NCBI GenBank assembly: GCA_947444195.1
Contig: CANEZL010000001.1
Location: 62,001-126,000, forward strand
Length of the DNA: 64,000 nt
DNA from: Methylobacteriaceae bacterium
GTDB lineage: Bacteria; Pseudomonadota; Alphaproteobacteria; Rhizobiales; Beijerinckiaceae
Direction: 5' to 3'
Below the pieces are notes generated by a model. The model was not told the origin of the DNA. It saw only the letters and a list, made by a program, of their open reading frames with translations, and did not search any database. Below are positions 16,552 through 28,031 of this stretch, piece after piece. The translations under genes and the position numbers were made by a program. The stretch's first letter is position 1. Every line of letters begins with the position of its first letter.

Positions 16552-18024
16552 ATGGAGCGCGATCAGGACTTCGACGCGACGGAGAACGAGGTCGCCGCCG
16601 AAGAGGTCGTGCTCGAACCGCTCGCCGACTACCCGCGTATCGACCTGCGCGGCAGCGGCGAACCCTGGGAGAAGCGGCGTGCCGTGGGCAAGCGCCTGCG
16701 CGAGAGCGTGCCGCACGCCGCCCATGCCGTCCTCGACCTGCCGGAGGACCGGCCCGACCCGGTCTCCCTGATCGAGGGCGCCCATCTCGGCCGGCAGGAG
16801 CGCCTGATCCCCCTGCGGGTGGCGCGGATGGCCTCCTCGCCCTTCGCCTTCCTGCGCGGCGCCGCCCACGTCATGGCCTGGGATCTCGCGCAGTCGCCGC
16901 GCAGCGACATCATGGTGGTGATGAACGGGGACGCCCACATCGCCAATTTCGGCCTGTTCGGCACGCCTCAGCGCGATGTGGTGCTCGACCTCAACGACTT
17001 CGACGAGGTCACGGTGGGCCCGTGGGAATGGGACCTCAAGCGCCTCGTGGCGAGCATCGAGGTGGCGGCCCGCGACGACGACGTGTCGGCGGAGGCGCGG
17101 CGCGAGGCGGTGACCGCGGCGGTGAGCGGCTACCAGCACACGATGACGGAACTCGCGCCCCAGGGCTCCCTCGACGTCTGGTATCAGGTGACCCGTGCCG
17201 ACCAGCTCGCGGTCTCGGGCATCGACATCGACGCGCATTCCCAGGAGGTGGTGCACAAGGCGGTCGCCAAGGCGCGCAAGCGCCACAACCGCAGCCTCCT
17301 CGACCGGATCGGCGAGCGCCGGGTCGACGGCGGCTGGCGCTTCCGCGACGAGCCGCCCATCCTGACGCCGGTGGACGACGCGGTGCGCGAGGCGGTGATC
17401 ACCGGGCTCGAGCACTATGCTGAGACCCTGCCGCGGGAGCGGCGCTTCATGCTGAACCGCTATCATGTGATCGACGTGGCCCACCGGGTCGTCGGGGTCG
17501 GCAGCGTCGGCACCCGGGCCTACGTGGCGCTCCTGTGCGGCAATTCCGATCAGGACGCGCTCTTCCTGCAGGTGAAGGAGGCGGTGCGCCCGGCCCACGC
17601 CCCCTACCTCCCCGGCATGCCCGAGCCCTATGCCAGCCACGAGGGCGAGCGGGTGATCTACGGGCAGCGCCTGCTCCAGGCGGTGGGCGACCCCCTGCTC
17701 GGCTGGACCACGATCGACGGCCGGCCCTTCTACGTGCGCCAGATGAAGAACATGAAGGGCGACATCCCGGTCGCCCGCCTGCGCGGCGAGCCCCTGCGCT
17801 ACTTCTGCTGGGCCTACGGCGCGCTGCTGGCCCGGGCCCATGCCCGCACCGGGGACGCCGCCGCGATCGCGGGCTATTGCGGCCGGGACGGCCACGCGGA
17901 CCTGCGCGAGGCCCTGGCGGACTGGGCCCATGCCTACGGCGCGCGGAACGAGGCCGATTTCGAGCGGTTCCGCGCCGCCATCGACCACGGTCGACTGGTC
18001 GCGGCGGACGATCCGTATTTCTGA
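16552..18024 (+). CDS. DUF2252-family protein
   Basis: This 490-residue protein matches the DUF2252 family, proteins with a distant kinase/aminoglycoside phosphotransferase-like fold and no settled role. Typical segments are MASSPFAFLRGAAHVMAWDL, then GDAHIANFGLFG and LDLNDFDEVTVGPWEWDLKR. A KEAVRPAHAPYLP region and YVRQMKNMKGDIPVA lie in the C-terminal half. The GDAHIANFG and LNDFDE pair resemble the HxDxxxxN catalytic loop and DFD motif of kinase-like enzymes, so a phosphotransferase activity is plausible but unproven. No signal peptide. A helicase gene starts 89 bp downstream on the same strand. Confidence 0.8.
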   Translation: MERDQDFDATENEVAAEEVVLEPLADYPRIDLRGSGEPWEKRRAVGKRLRESVPHAAHAVLDLPEDRPDPVSLIEGAHLGRQERLIPLRVARMASSPFAFLRGAAHVMAWDLAQSPRSDIMVVMNGDAHIANFGLFGTPQRDVVLDLNDFDEVTVGPWEWDLKRLVASIEVAARDDDVSAEARREAVTAAVSGYQHTMTELAPQGSLDVWYQVTRADQLAVSGIDIDAHSQEVVHKAVAKARKRHNRSLLDRIGERRVDGGWRFRDEPPILTPVDDAVREAVITGLEHYAETLPRERRFMLNRYHVIDVAHRVVGVGSVGTRAYVALLCGNSDQDALFLQVKEAVRPAHAPYLPGMPEPYASHEGERVIYGQRLLQAVGDPLLGWTTIDGRPFYVRQMKNMKGDIPVARLRGEPLRYFCWAYGALLARAHARTGDAAAIAGYCGRDGHADLREALADWAHAYGARNEADFERFRAAIDHGRLVAADDPYF

Positions 18025-18113
18025 GGCCTGCGGGATTTCGCGGCGTTAAGGATTCACAAAGGGTTCGGCTTCGGCCAGGGTGGCGCGATGAGCCGCCCGC
18101 CGCGCCGCACCCC

Positions 18114-19967
18114 TTGACCGCATCCCGCCCGCTCCGCTCCCACCAGAGCACCCTGCGCACCCTCGTGGCGGCGATGGCGCGCGGCGAGGCCGCCGCCGTG
18201 ACCGACATCCTCGCCGCGGTGACGCCGGGGGGCGGCAAGTCCCTGCTGCCGGTGATCGCCGCCGCGGAGCTGATCGCCGCGGGCCGCGTCGAGCGCGTCG
18301 TCTGGGTGGTGCCGCGCGATTCCCTGCGCCTCCAGGCGGAGGAGGCCTTCGCCGATCCGGCCTGGCGGAGCGCGCTGGGGCACGGTCTCGGCGTGCGGGC
18401 CGCCGACAACGAGCCCGATCCGTGCCGGGGCCTGTCCGGCTACGTCACCACCTATCAGGCCGTGGCGGCCGCCCCCGCCCTGCACCTCGCGGAGGCGCGG
18501 GCGCACGCGACCCTGCTGGTCGTCGACGAGGTCCACCACCTGCCGGTGCCGGGCAGCACCCGGAGCGCGGAGGGCGCCGAGGAGGAGGCCGAGGCCGGCG
18601 CCTGGAGCCGGGCGATGCTGCCCCTCATGCGCGCCGCACGCCTGCGCCTGTTCCTCTCGGGAACCCTGGAGCGGGCCGACGGGCGCCGCATCCTGGGCCT
18701 GCCCTATCACCCGGCGAGCCCCGGACGGGCACCGGAGATCGACATCGACGCGCCGGGCCTCGCCGTGATCGGCTACTCGCGGGCACAGGCCCTGGCCGAG
18801 CGGGCGGTGCTGCCGGTGAGCTTCGGGGCGCTGGATGGGGAGGCGAGCTGGCTCGAGGGCGGACAGGTCGCCGACCGGGCCCGGGTCGGCCCCCACCGCC
18901 TCGCGGGCGGCCTGCGCGTCACCACGCGTCCGGCCCTGTTCACGGCGCTCCGCACGGGATTCGCCCGCGAGCTGCTCTCGGAATCCTTTCACGCCACGCG
19001 CCGCATCCGCGCCCGGCGCCGGGCGGAGTGCGGCCTCCCCGCGGGAGAGCCGGCCCGGGGGCTCGGCAAGCTCCTCGTCGTCGCCCCCGATCAGGCGAGC
19101 GCCCGGCGCTACTGCGAGACCCTTCAGGGCTGGATGCCCGGGGCGCAGGCGGAGCGGGACGTGCGCATGGCCACGTCCTCGATGCAGGACGCGCACGCCG
19201 CCCTCGCCGCCTTCCGGCTGCTGCCCGAACCCGCCGTGCTCGTCACCGTGGCCATGGCCTACGAGGGACTGGACGCCCCCGAGGTCGCCGTGGTGGCGGC
19301 CCTCACCCATATCCGTTCCCGGCCCTGGCTGGAGCAGATGCTCGCCCGCGCCACCCGCGTCGATCCCCATGCCGGCGCCTACGCGGACCAGCAGGCCCTG
19401 GTCTTCCACCCCGACGACCCGCTCTTCGCGCGCTTCCGCGAGGACCTGGAGACCGAGCAGGGCAGCGCCAGCCGGCCCCGCGCCAAGCCCGTCGTCACCG
19501 CCCTGACGCCGGAGCCGGTGCGCTGGCGCGACGAGGCGCCCCCCGGCATCACGCCCCTGGAGAGCAACGCGCTCGGCCTGCGCTACGCCATGCTGCGCCC
19601 GCGCCCGCCCGAGCCGTCCGAGGCGGCGCCCGCCGCCCCGCCGCCGCCGGAGCCCCCCTCGCGCATGGAGCGGATGCTGCGCCAGCGCATCACGGCGCAG
19701 ATCGCGGCCCAGGCGGTGGAGGACGAGGCATCCTGGCGCGCCCCGCGCGGGGGCAACCTCGCCCACCGCTACAACGCGGTCCTGAAGCGGGTGACCGGCA
19801 AGGAGCGCGCGGCGATGACGCTCGCCGAACTCGAAGCGGCCCTGGCCTGGCTCGAGCGCAACCGCCTGTCGGACCATGCCCACCTGCTCGACGGGGACGC
19901 GCGTTACGCGTGGTCGGTGCGCCAGCGGCGCGGGCGCTGGCAGCCAGGCCCGCAGGCGAGCGGGTGA
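18114..19967 (+). CDS. Superfamily 2 DEVH-box helicase
   Basis: This protein of about 617 residues is a cytoplasmic SF2 helicase. Motif I reads TPGGGKS near residue 39, motif II DEVHH, motif III-like LFLSGTLERAD. Motif VI-like text is LEQMLARATRVDP. Its C-terminal about 100 residues hold AHRYNAVLKRVTGKERAAM and a helical tail that I do not recognise. The start is uncertain: no ATG lies upstream of motif Q-like PLRSHQSTLRTLV in frame, so a TTG at 18114 is assumed. The partner nucleic acid and pathway are unknown; recombination, repair or a defence role are all open. Confidence 0.7.
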   Translation: MTASRPLRSHQSTLRTLVAAMARGEAAAVTDILAAVTPGGGKSLLPVIAAAELIAAGRVERVVWVVPRDSLRLQAEEAFADPAWRSALGHGLGVRAADNEPDPCRGLSGYVTTYQAVAAAPALHLAEARAHATLLVVDEVHHLPVPGSTRSAEGAEEEAEAGAWSRAMLPLMRAARLRLFLSGTLERADGRRILGLPYHPASPGRAPEIDIDAPGLAVIGYSRAQALAERAVLPVSFGALDGEASWLEGGQVADRARVGPHRLAGGLRVTTRPALFTALRTGFARELLSESFHATRRIRARRRAECGLPAGEPARGLGKLLVVAPDQASARRYCETLQGWMPGAQAERDVRMATSSMQDAHAALAAFRLLPEPAVLVTVAMAYEGLDAPEVAVVAALTHIRSRPWLEQMLARATRVDPHAGAYADQQALVFHPDDPLFARFREDLETEQGSASRPRAKPVVTALTPEPVRWRDEAPPGITPLESNALGLRYAMLRPRPPEPSEAAPAAPPPPEPPSRMERMLRQRITAQIAAQAVEDEASWRAPRGGNLAHRYNAVLKRVTGKERAAMTLAELEAALAWLERNRLSDHAHLLDGDARYAWSVRQRRGRWQPGPQASG

Positions 19968-20114
19968 GACGCGGCCGGGTCCAAGCTCGGCAGATGCGTT
20001 CACCGGCCCTATATGCTTCTACCGCATGATCATGCAGGGCTGAGCGCCCGGCGCCGCGGCGCCGGGACACCCGCCGGATGCGGCGCGGCGGCCCGTCTGC
20101 CAGAGGAGTGACCC

Positions 20115-20927
20115 GTGACCGACAACAAGGGGCGTGCGAACGGCGCGGCCTGGGCCCGTGCCGCCCTGGCCTGTGCCGCCTTCCTGGGAATCGCGGGCGA
20201 GGTGCGGGCCGCCCAATGCGGCAACACCGCCGCCGGGTTCGAGGCGTGGAAGCGGGACTTCGCCGAGGAGGCGCGGGGCCGGGCGAGCGCCGCGAGCCTC
20301 GCGGCCCTGATGGGCACCAGCTACTCCACGGCGACGATCTCGGCCGATCGCGGCCAGAAGAGCTTCCGGCTGTCCCTCGACCAGTTCATGGCCAAGCGCG
20401 GCGCCAACACCATCGTCTCCCGCGGCCGCGCCCTGAAGGCGCAGCACGCCGCCCTCTTCAATTCCATCGAGCAGCGCTACGGCGTGCCCCCGGGGCCGCT
20501 CCTGGCGATCTGGGGCATGGAGACCGGGTTCGGTGCCGTGAAGGGCAACGTCAACACCCTCTCGGCGGTCGCGACGCTCGCCTACGATTGCCGCCGCTCG
20601 GCCTTCTTCACCGACCAGCTCTACGCCGCCCTGACCCTGGTGGACCGCGGCATCCTCACCGCGAGCACCCGCGGCGCGGCCCACGGCGAGGTCGGCCACA
20701 CCCAGTTCCTGCCCAAGAACGTGCTGACCTACGGCGTCGGCGGCAGCCTGGACAACATGAACACCGCGCTCCTCTCGACGGCGAACTTCCTCAAGGGCCA
20801 CGGCTGGCGCGCGGGTGCCGGCTACCAGCCCGGCCAGCCGAACTTCGTCGCCCTCCAGGGCTGGAACAGCGCCTCCGTCTACCAGCAGGCCATCGCCGTC
20901 ATCGGCCGCCGCATCGACGGCGAGTGA
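20115..20927 (+). CDS. Lytic murein transglycosylase, MltB-like
   Basis: This 270-residue periplasmic enzyme cleaves the peptidoglycan glycan strand with formation of 1,6-anhydro-muramic acid. A signal peptide covers about residues 1-33 (ending EVRA). The SLT-type core has YGVPPGPLLAIWGMETGFG, where the glutamate of GMETGFG is the catalytic acid. GEVGHTQFLPKNVLTYG is the second family motif and GVGGSLDNMNTALLSTANFL the third. It is shorter than E. coli MltB (361 residues) and lacks a lipobox and a peptidoglycan-binding domain, so it is a minimal soluble form. Confidence 0.88.
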   Translation: MTDNKGRANGAAWARAALACAAFLGIAGEVRAAQCGNTAAGFEAWKRDFAEEARGRASAASLAALMGTSYSTATISADRGQKSFRLSLDQFMAKRGANTIVSRGRALKAQHAALFNSIEQRYGVPPGPLLAIWGMETGFGAVKGNVNTLSAVATLAYDCRRSAFFTDQLYAALTLVDRGILTASTRGAAHGEVGHTQFLPKNVLTYGVGGSLDNMNTALLSTANFLKGHGWRAGAGYQPGQPNFVALQGWNSASVYQQAIAVIGRRIDGE

Positions 20928-20986
20928 GGCCGCCCCGGCCCGGGGCTCGCGGGCCGCTCCTCTCCGGCGCGGGGAGGAGCCGGCGA

Positions 20987-21020
20987 CGGCGGACGGACCG
21001 TGGCGCCGCGCCGTCCGCCG
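20987..21020 (+). terminator. Hairpin downstream of the lytic transglycosylase gene
   Basis: CGGCGGACGG (20987-20996) pairs with CCGTCCGCCG (21011-21020), 59 bp past the stop. A second hairpin, CCCTGCCC/GGGCAGGG, follows at 21035-21054. Neither has a U-tract. Confidence 0.4.
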
Positions 21021-21080
21021 GCCCCAGGTCGAATCCCTGCCCGCAGGGGCAGGGTGATCGCCGACGAGACCTGACCGGTC

Positions 21081-21111
21081 ATCCCGGGGCCGCGTGAGCG
21101 GAGCCCGGGAT
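21081..21111. repeat. ATCCCGGG extragenic palindrome
   Basis: ATCCCGGG (21081-21088) and CCCGGGAT (21104-21111) flank a 15-nt spacer. GTCATCCCGGG...CCCGGGATCC elements are common extragenic palindromes in alphaproteobacteria, as I remember them. It lies in a 422-bp stretch (20928-21349) in which I see no gene, only hairpins. Confidence 0.5.
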
Positions 21112-21349
21112 CCCTGCGCACCGAGTTGGTTCATCAGGGCGTGCGGTGTTCGTGGATTGCACACTCCGCACGCGCCCTCGGGTCCGGGCTCGCTCGGCGA
21201 GCGCCCCGGAATCACACCGGACACGGCTTCGATCGCCGAATGCGATCGCCCCGCCGCAAGGGGAAGGGCAAGGGGAGGCGACAGGAGCTCTCCGGGTCGC
21301 CGACCCCGTTAACGCCCCCCGTCCGGCTCCCCGATTCACGCCTGTTCGG

Positions 21350-21868
21350 TCAGGCGTGCACGGCGCGGGCGAGTTCGGCCTTCGACATCTTGGAGCGCCC
21401 GGCCACGCCCTGCTTGCGGGCCTTCTGCATCAGCTCCGCCTTGGTCGGCTCGGAACCCGCCTTCTTTCCGCCGCCCTTGCGGGCGGCGGCGGCCTTGCGG
21501 GCCACGTCCTTCGGCTGCTTGGAGAATTGCTGCCCCTTCCGCGAATCCGCGCGCTTCTTCGCGGTGGTGCGGGCGTACTCGTCGTCGGAGAGGGACTTGC
21601 GCGCCTTCTTGGGCAGGTAGCGCTCGCCGGTCTCGCCGCTCTCGGCCCCGGACTTGGTGCCCCATTCCTCCTCGGTCCACTGCTTCAGGTGGTTGTCGTC
21701 GGATTTCCCGCCGGCATAGCCGCCGCCCTCCTTCTTGTACTCGTGCGTCGCCTGCTGCGCCTTGCGGGCGGACCACTGCCCGGGCTTGCCGCCCTTGGCG
21801 GACGCGGTGACCTTCTTCTTGACCTTCTCCCAGAGCTTGGGATCGGTCTTCTTCGCCGTCTCGGACAT
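21350..21868 (-). CDS. Basic protein, DUF5872-like
   Basis: This 172-residue, lysine-rich soluble protein resembles the DUF5872 family found in bacteria and large viruses. The match is from memory and moderate. Family-type segments are LWEKVKKKVTASAKGGKPGQ then WSARKAQQATHEYKK, WTEEEWGTKSG and RYLPKKARKSLSDDEY. The last 35 residues (KAELMQKARKQGVAGRSKMS) look like a SAP/Rho-N type nucleic-acid-binding motif. Overall charge is strongly positive, suggesting DNA or RNA binding. It stands alone between a gene-free stretch and divergent argC. Confidence 0.6.
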   Translation of the reverse strand: MSETAKKTDPKLWEKVKKKVTASAKGGKPGQWSARKAQQATHEYKKEGGGYAGGKSDDNHLKQWTEEEWGTKSGAESGETGERYLPKKARKSLSDDEYARTTAKKRADSRKGQQFSKQPKDVARKAAAARKGGGKKAGSEPTKAELMQKARKQGVAGRSKMSKAELARAVHA

Positions 21869-22080
21869 TCTCGGCCTCGTCGATGCTGGATTGCCGCCTC
21901 AACCGGTTGGCCGGATCCCGCGTTCCGGCCGCGCCGCGAAGTCTGTGGAGATGTCCGGCCGGGGGGAATTCATGACACCGTCACACGACCTCCATTGACT
22001 CGCGCGCCTGCAGCGGCCACCTGCGCCGCGCACAGGCGGCCCGGCACGGGAGCGTGCCGGCTCAACCGGGATTGCACGAT

Positions 22081-23040
22081 ATGGCGAATGCGAGCGATCC
22101 GTCGGCCCGGCCGACGGTCTTCATCGACGGCGAGGCGGGCACCACGGGCCTCGGTATCCGCGAGCGCCTGGAGCGCGAGGGCCGCGTCGCCCTGCGCAGC
22201 ATCGCGCACGAGAGCCGCAAGGACGTGGCCGCCAAGCGCGCCCTGATGGCGGAGGTCGATCTCGTCGTGCTCTGCCTGCCGGACGACGCCGCGCGGGAGA
22301 CCGTGGCGCTGGCCGACAGCCTGCCGGGCGGCGGCCCCAAGATCCTCGACGCGAGCACCGCGCACCGGGTCGCGCCCGGCTGGGCCTACGGCTTCCCCGA
22401 ACTGAGCGCGGACCAGGGCGGGATCATCGCCGAGGCGCGCCGGGTGGCCAATCCCGGCTGCTATCCCACCGGCGGCATCGCCCTCCTGCGTCCCCTCGTG
22501 GAGGGCGGCCTGATCCCGGCCGACCACCCCATCAGCATCAACGCGGTCAGCGGCTACAGCGGCGGCGGCAAGGGCATGATCGAGCGCTACGAGGCCGGCA
22601 CCGGCACGCCGTTCGAGCTCTACGGGCTCGGCTTCGGCCACAAGCACCTGCCCGAGACGCAGACCTATTCCGGCCTGACCCGCCGCCCGATCTTCATCCC
22701 CTCGGTGGGCAACTTCCGGCAGGGCATGCTCGTGAGCATCCCCCTCCACCTCGACACGCTGCCGGGCCGCCCGTCGGGGGGGGACCTCGAGGCCGCTCTC
22801 GTGGCTTGGTATGCCGGCCGCCCCCTCGTGCAGGTGGTGACCGGCGCCGCGGAGGGCGCTCACCGCGAGCGGATCGAGCCGGAGGCCCTCAACGACACCG
22901 ACCGGCTCGAACTGCGCGTGTTCGGCTCCGACGCGCAGCCGCAGGCGGTGCTGGTCGCCCGCCTCGACAATCTTGGCAAGGGCGCCTCCGGCGCGGCGGT
23001 GCAGAACATCGGCCTGATGCTTGGCCTCGACGGCCGCTGA
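22081..23040 (+). CDS. argC: N-acetyl-gamma-glutamyl-phosphate reductase
   Basis: ArgC reduces N-acetylglutamyl phosphate to the semialdehyde in arginine biosynthesis. The 319-residue protein is of the shorter, type 2 form. It has the NADP-binding [18 protein letters not shown] start and the catalytic cysteine in ANPGCYPTG (Cys127). [14 protein letters not shown] and the late [10 protein letters not shown] histidine motif are also present. The ATG at 22081 directly precedes the Rossmann fold. It is monocistronic here, with a hairpin after it; no other arg gene is in the window. Confidence 0.95.
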   Translation: MANASDPSARPTVFIDGEAGTTGLGIRERLEREGRVALRSIAHESRKDVAAKRALMAEVDLVVLCLPDDAARETVALADSLPGGGPKILDASTAHRVAPGWAYGFPELSADQGGIIAEARRVANPGCYPTGGIALLRPLVEGGLIPADHPISINAVSGYSGGGKGMIERYEAGTGTPFELYGLGFGHKHLPETQTYSGLTRRPIFIPSVGNFRQGMLVSIPLHLDTLPGRPSGGDLEAALVAWYAGRPLVQVVTGAAEGAHRERIEPEALNDTDRLELRVFGSDAQPQAVLVARLDNLGKGASGAAVQNIGLMLGLDGR

Positions 23041-23067
23041 GCCTGCCCACGACGGGGGCACCGCCCT

Positions 23068-23089
23068 CCGCCCGCATCCGTGCGGGCGG
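23068..23089 (+). terminator. Hairpin downstream of argC
   Basis: CCGCCCGCA (23068-23076) and TGCGGGCGG (23081-23089) form a 9-bp stem with a 4-nt TCCG loop, 28 bp past the argC stop. No T-run follows. Confidence 0.45.
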
Positions 23090-23300
23090 CGCGGCTGCCG
23101 TCCCGCGGCCCGGTCGTCGCCTTCCCTGAAGCCCGCCTGAAGCCCGCCCGGGCGCGATCCGCGCCGGGCGTTTCCCCGCCCGTGCGCCGCGCGGAAGGCC
23201 CCGGCGGACCTGATTCGCTGCCTCGGAACAGGTTGTCCGCAACTCAACCAGGGCGATCAATCCAAAGAAATCACACCTCTAAGGTATGATCGATTTTGCG

Positions 23301-23328
23301 TTCTTTCTCATCGTGCATGAGTAAAGAA
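23301..23328. promoter_or_regulatory. AT-rich inverted repeat upstream of the MucR-like gene
   Basis: TTCTTTCTCAT (23301-23311) and ATGAG-T-AAAGAA (23317-23328) form an inverted repeat with one bulged T. It lies in a markedly AT-rich block (about 23260-23450) of the 474-bp gene-free spacer between argC and the MucR-like gene. Such AT-rich palindromic DNA is a plausible operator or extra terminator; which one is not decidable here. Confidence 0.35.
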
Positions 23329-23362
23329 AGCACAAAAATTATCCATTCGTCCGTTGATGCCA

Positions 23363-23373
23363 GGACAATGTTC
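23363..23373 (+). promoter_or_regulatory. Direct repeat GGACAATGTTC, copy 1
   Basis: The 11-mer GGACAATGTTC occurs exactly here and at 23461-23471, 98 bp apart, flanking the candidate promoter of the MucR-like gene. A role as paired operator sites is inferred. Confidence 0.35.
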
Positions 23374-23414
23374 CGTTTCGACAAGGAACGCCGCCGGAAA
23401 ATTCCAGATCAGGC

Positions 23415-23443
23415 TTGACCTCGTCAAAATCAGTCATTGTAAC
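23415..23443 (+). promoter_or_regulatory. Candidate sigma-70 promoter of the MucR-like gene
   Basis: TTGACC (23415-23420), a 17-bp spacer, and TGTAAC (23438-23443) give a reasonable housekeeping promoter 72 bp upstream of the ATG at 23515. Confidence 0.4.
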
Positions 23444-23460
23444 GATCAGAGCGGATGTGT

Positions 23461-23471
23461 GGACAATGTTC
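23461..23471 (+). promoter_or_regulatory. Direct repeat GGACAATGTTC, copy 2
   Basis: This is the second exact copy of the 11-mer at 23363-23373. It falls just downstream of the candidate -10 box, where a bound repressor would block initiation. Confidence 0.35.
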
Positions 23472-23514
23472 AGTCCGCGTGATCCGGCCTATTTGCAACG
23501 GTGACATCACAGAC

Positions 23515-24036
23515 ATGAGCGAGTTCGAGATCGACAGGGATGCCGTCGTGAGGATCACGGCAGATATCGTCGCGGCCTATGTGAGCAACAACCACGTCCA
23601 GGGCAACGAGCTGCCCAAGCTCCTCGCCGAGGTGCACGAGGCGATCCTGGGCCTGCACGCGCAGGGGGCCGAGCCGGCCGAGACGGGCCCGGCCAAGCCG
23701 ACGCCCCAGGAGATCAAGCGCTCGATCTCCTTCGACCATCTCATCAGCTTCGAGGACGGCAAGCCCTACAAGACCCTGCGCCGGCACCTGACCCTGCGCG
23801 GCCTCACGCCCGAGGCCTACCGCGCCAAGTGGGGCCTGCCGGTGGATTACCCGATGACGGCCAAGAGCTATTCCGAGCAGCGCTCGCAGCTCGCCCGGGC
23901 GCTCGGCCTCGGCCAGCAGCGCTGGGCCAACGGGAGCGCGACGGACGCGGCTCCCGAGCCTGAGGCCGAGGCTACGCCCGAGCCGGCGAGCCCCGAGAAG
24001 GCCCGCCGCCCAACCCGGCGCAAGGCGTCCGCCTGA
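23515..24036 (+). CDS. MucR/Ros-family transcriptional regulator
   Basis: The 173-residue protein belongs to the MucR/Ros family that controls exopolysaccharide, motility and cell-envelope genes in alphaproteobacteria. Residues 8-50 form the N-terminal oligomerisation region (ITADIVAAYVSNN). Residues 70-125 hold the Ros DNA-binding core: TLRRHLTLRGLTPEAYRAKW then GLPVDYPMTAKSYSEQRSQL. Where Ros has zinc-binding cysteines, this protein has Ser78 and Asp81, keeps His91 and lacks the second histidine, so it probably folds without zinc. A Pro/Glu-rich and basic C-terminal tail (138-173) is poorly conserved. It is monocistronic, with an AT-rich upstream region suggesting autoregulation. Confidence 0.87.
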   Translation: MSEFEIDRDAVVRITADIVAAYVSNNHVQGNELPKLLAEVHEAILGLHAQGAEPAETGPAKPTPQEIKRSISFDHLISFEDGKPYKTLRRHLTLRGLTPEAYRAKWGLPVDYPMTAKSYSEQRSQLARALGLGQQRWANGSATDAAPEPEAEATPEPASPEKARRPTRRKASA

Positions 24037-24177
24037 GCCGCGCGCGAGGCCCGCGCCGCCGGACCCGGTCCGGCCGGGGGCGACCTCCGGCGGGGCCGGA
24101 ACGTTCCTCGCCGCGCCGACTTCCCCGATCGCGGGAGGCTCCCCATCGGGCCTCCCACGACCTGGGAGATCGGGACC

Positions 24178-24999
24178 ATGCCCTTCATCGAGACCGGCGA
24201 CGGGACGCGCCTCTTCTACAAGGATTGGGGCAGCGGCCGGCCGGTCGTGCTGATCCACGGCTGGCCCCTCGACGCGGACATGTGGGAGTACCAGCAGCCG
24301 GCGCTGACCGAGGCGGGCTTCCGCACCATCGCCTACGACCGCCGCGGCTTCGGGCGCTCCGACCAGCCCTGGTCCGGCTACGATTACGACACCTTCGCCG
24401 ACGACCTGAAGGCCCTCCTCGACCGGCTCGACCTCGCGGACGTCGCCCTCGTCGGCTTCTCCATGGGCGGCGGCGAGATCGCCCGCTACATGGCCCGGCA
24501 CGGGGGCGCCCGGGTCTCGCGGGCGGTCCTCGTCTCCGCCGTGCCGCCCTTCCTCCTGAAGACCGCGGACAACCCGGACGGCGTCGACCCCGCGGTGTTC
24601 GCGGGGATGATCGAGGGCCTGAAGGCGGATCGCCCGCACTTCCTGGCGAACTTCGCCAAGACCTTCTTCGGCGTCGGCGTGTTCTCCAGCCCGAGTTCCA
24701 GCGAGCTGATCGCCTGGACCGGCGACCTCGCCATGCGGGCCTCGCCCAAGGCCACGGTCGCGTGCGTGCGCGCCTTCGGCGAGACCGATTTTCGCGCGGA
24801 TATGGGCCGGTTCACCGTGCCGACCCTGGTGATCCACGGGGACGACGACCAGACCGTGCCGATCGGGGTCTCCGGGAAGGCCGCGGCGGCGGCGATCCCG
24901 GGGGCGCGCTTCGTGGTCTACGAGGGGGCGCCCCACGCCGTCCCCTTCACCCACGCCGCCCGCCTCAACGAGGATCTCCTGGCCTTCCTCGGCCGTTGA
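24178..24999 (+). CDS. Alpha/beta hydrolase, non-heme chloroperoxidase/esterase type
   Basis: The 273-residue cytoplasmic protein has the complete triad of the arylesterase/non-heme haloperoxidase group. The nucleophile elbow is GFSMGGGE (Ser95), an acid lies in HGDDDQTVP, and the histidine is in APHAVPFTH (His253). The oxyanion region is LIHGWPLDADMW, and YDRRGFGRSDQP is the classic early motif. Members hydrolyse esters, and some catalyse cofactor-free perhydrolysis. The natural substrate is unknown. It stands alone with 116 bp before the protease gene. Confidence 0.88.
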   Translation: MPFIETGDGTRLFYKDWGSGRPVVLIHGWPLDADMWEYQQPALTEAGFRTIAYDRRGFGRSDQPWSGYDYDTFADDLKALLDRLDLADVALVGFSMGGGEIARYMARHGGARVSRAVLVSAVPPFLLKTADNPDGVDPAVFAGMIEGLKADRPHFLANFAKTFFGVGVFSSPSSSELIAWTGDLAMRASPKATVACVRAFGETDFRADMGRFTVPTLVIHGDDDQTVPIGVSGKAAAAAIPGARFVVYEGAPHAVPFTHAARLNEDLLAFLGR

Positions 25000-25115
25000 G
25001 GCCCACTCTCGCCCGCCGCGATCGGACGGGATAGAGAAACGCGACAGACCGGCGCTCCGGCCGCCGCCCCCGCGCAGGGGCGGCCGGGGACGCGGTCGCG
25101 ATCCGGAGCCGAGCC

Positions 25116-26594
<1,479 letters not shown>

Positions 26595-26643
26595 GGGCGC
26601 CTCCGCCCTTGCCGGTCGGCCGCCGGACGGTGTTGATGGCCCG

Positions 26644-27969
<1,326 letters not shown>

Positions 27970-28031
27970 CCGCACCCCGGTATCCCGCGCCCGGCCGGTT
28001 GGCCCCGTTGAGGCAATCCGGAGACGGAAGC

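Noticed and set aside
21036-21056. GGTCGAATCCC-like text resembling a tRNA T-arm
   Set aside because: No acceptor, D or anticodon arm can be built around it; it belongs to a CCCTGCCC hairpin.
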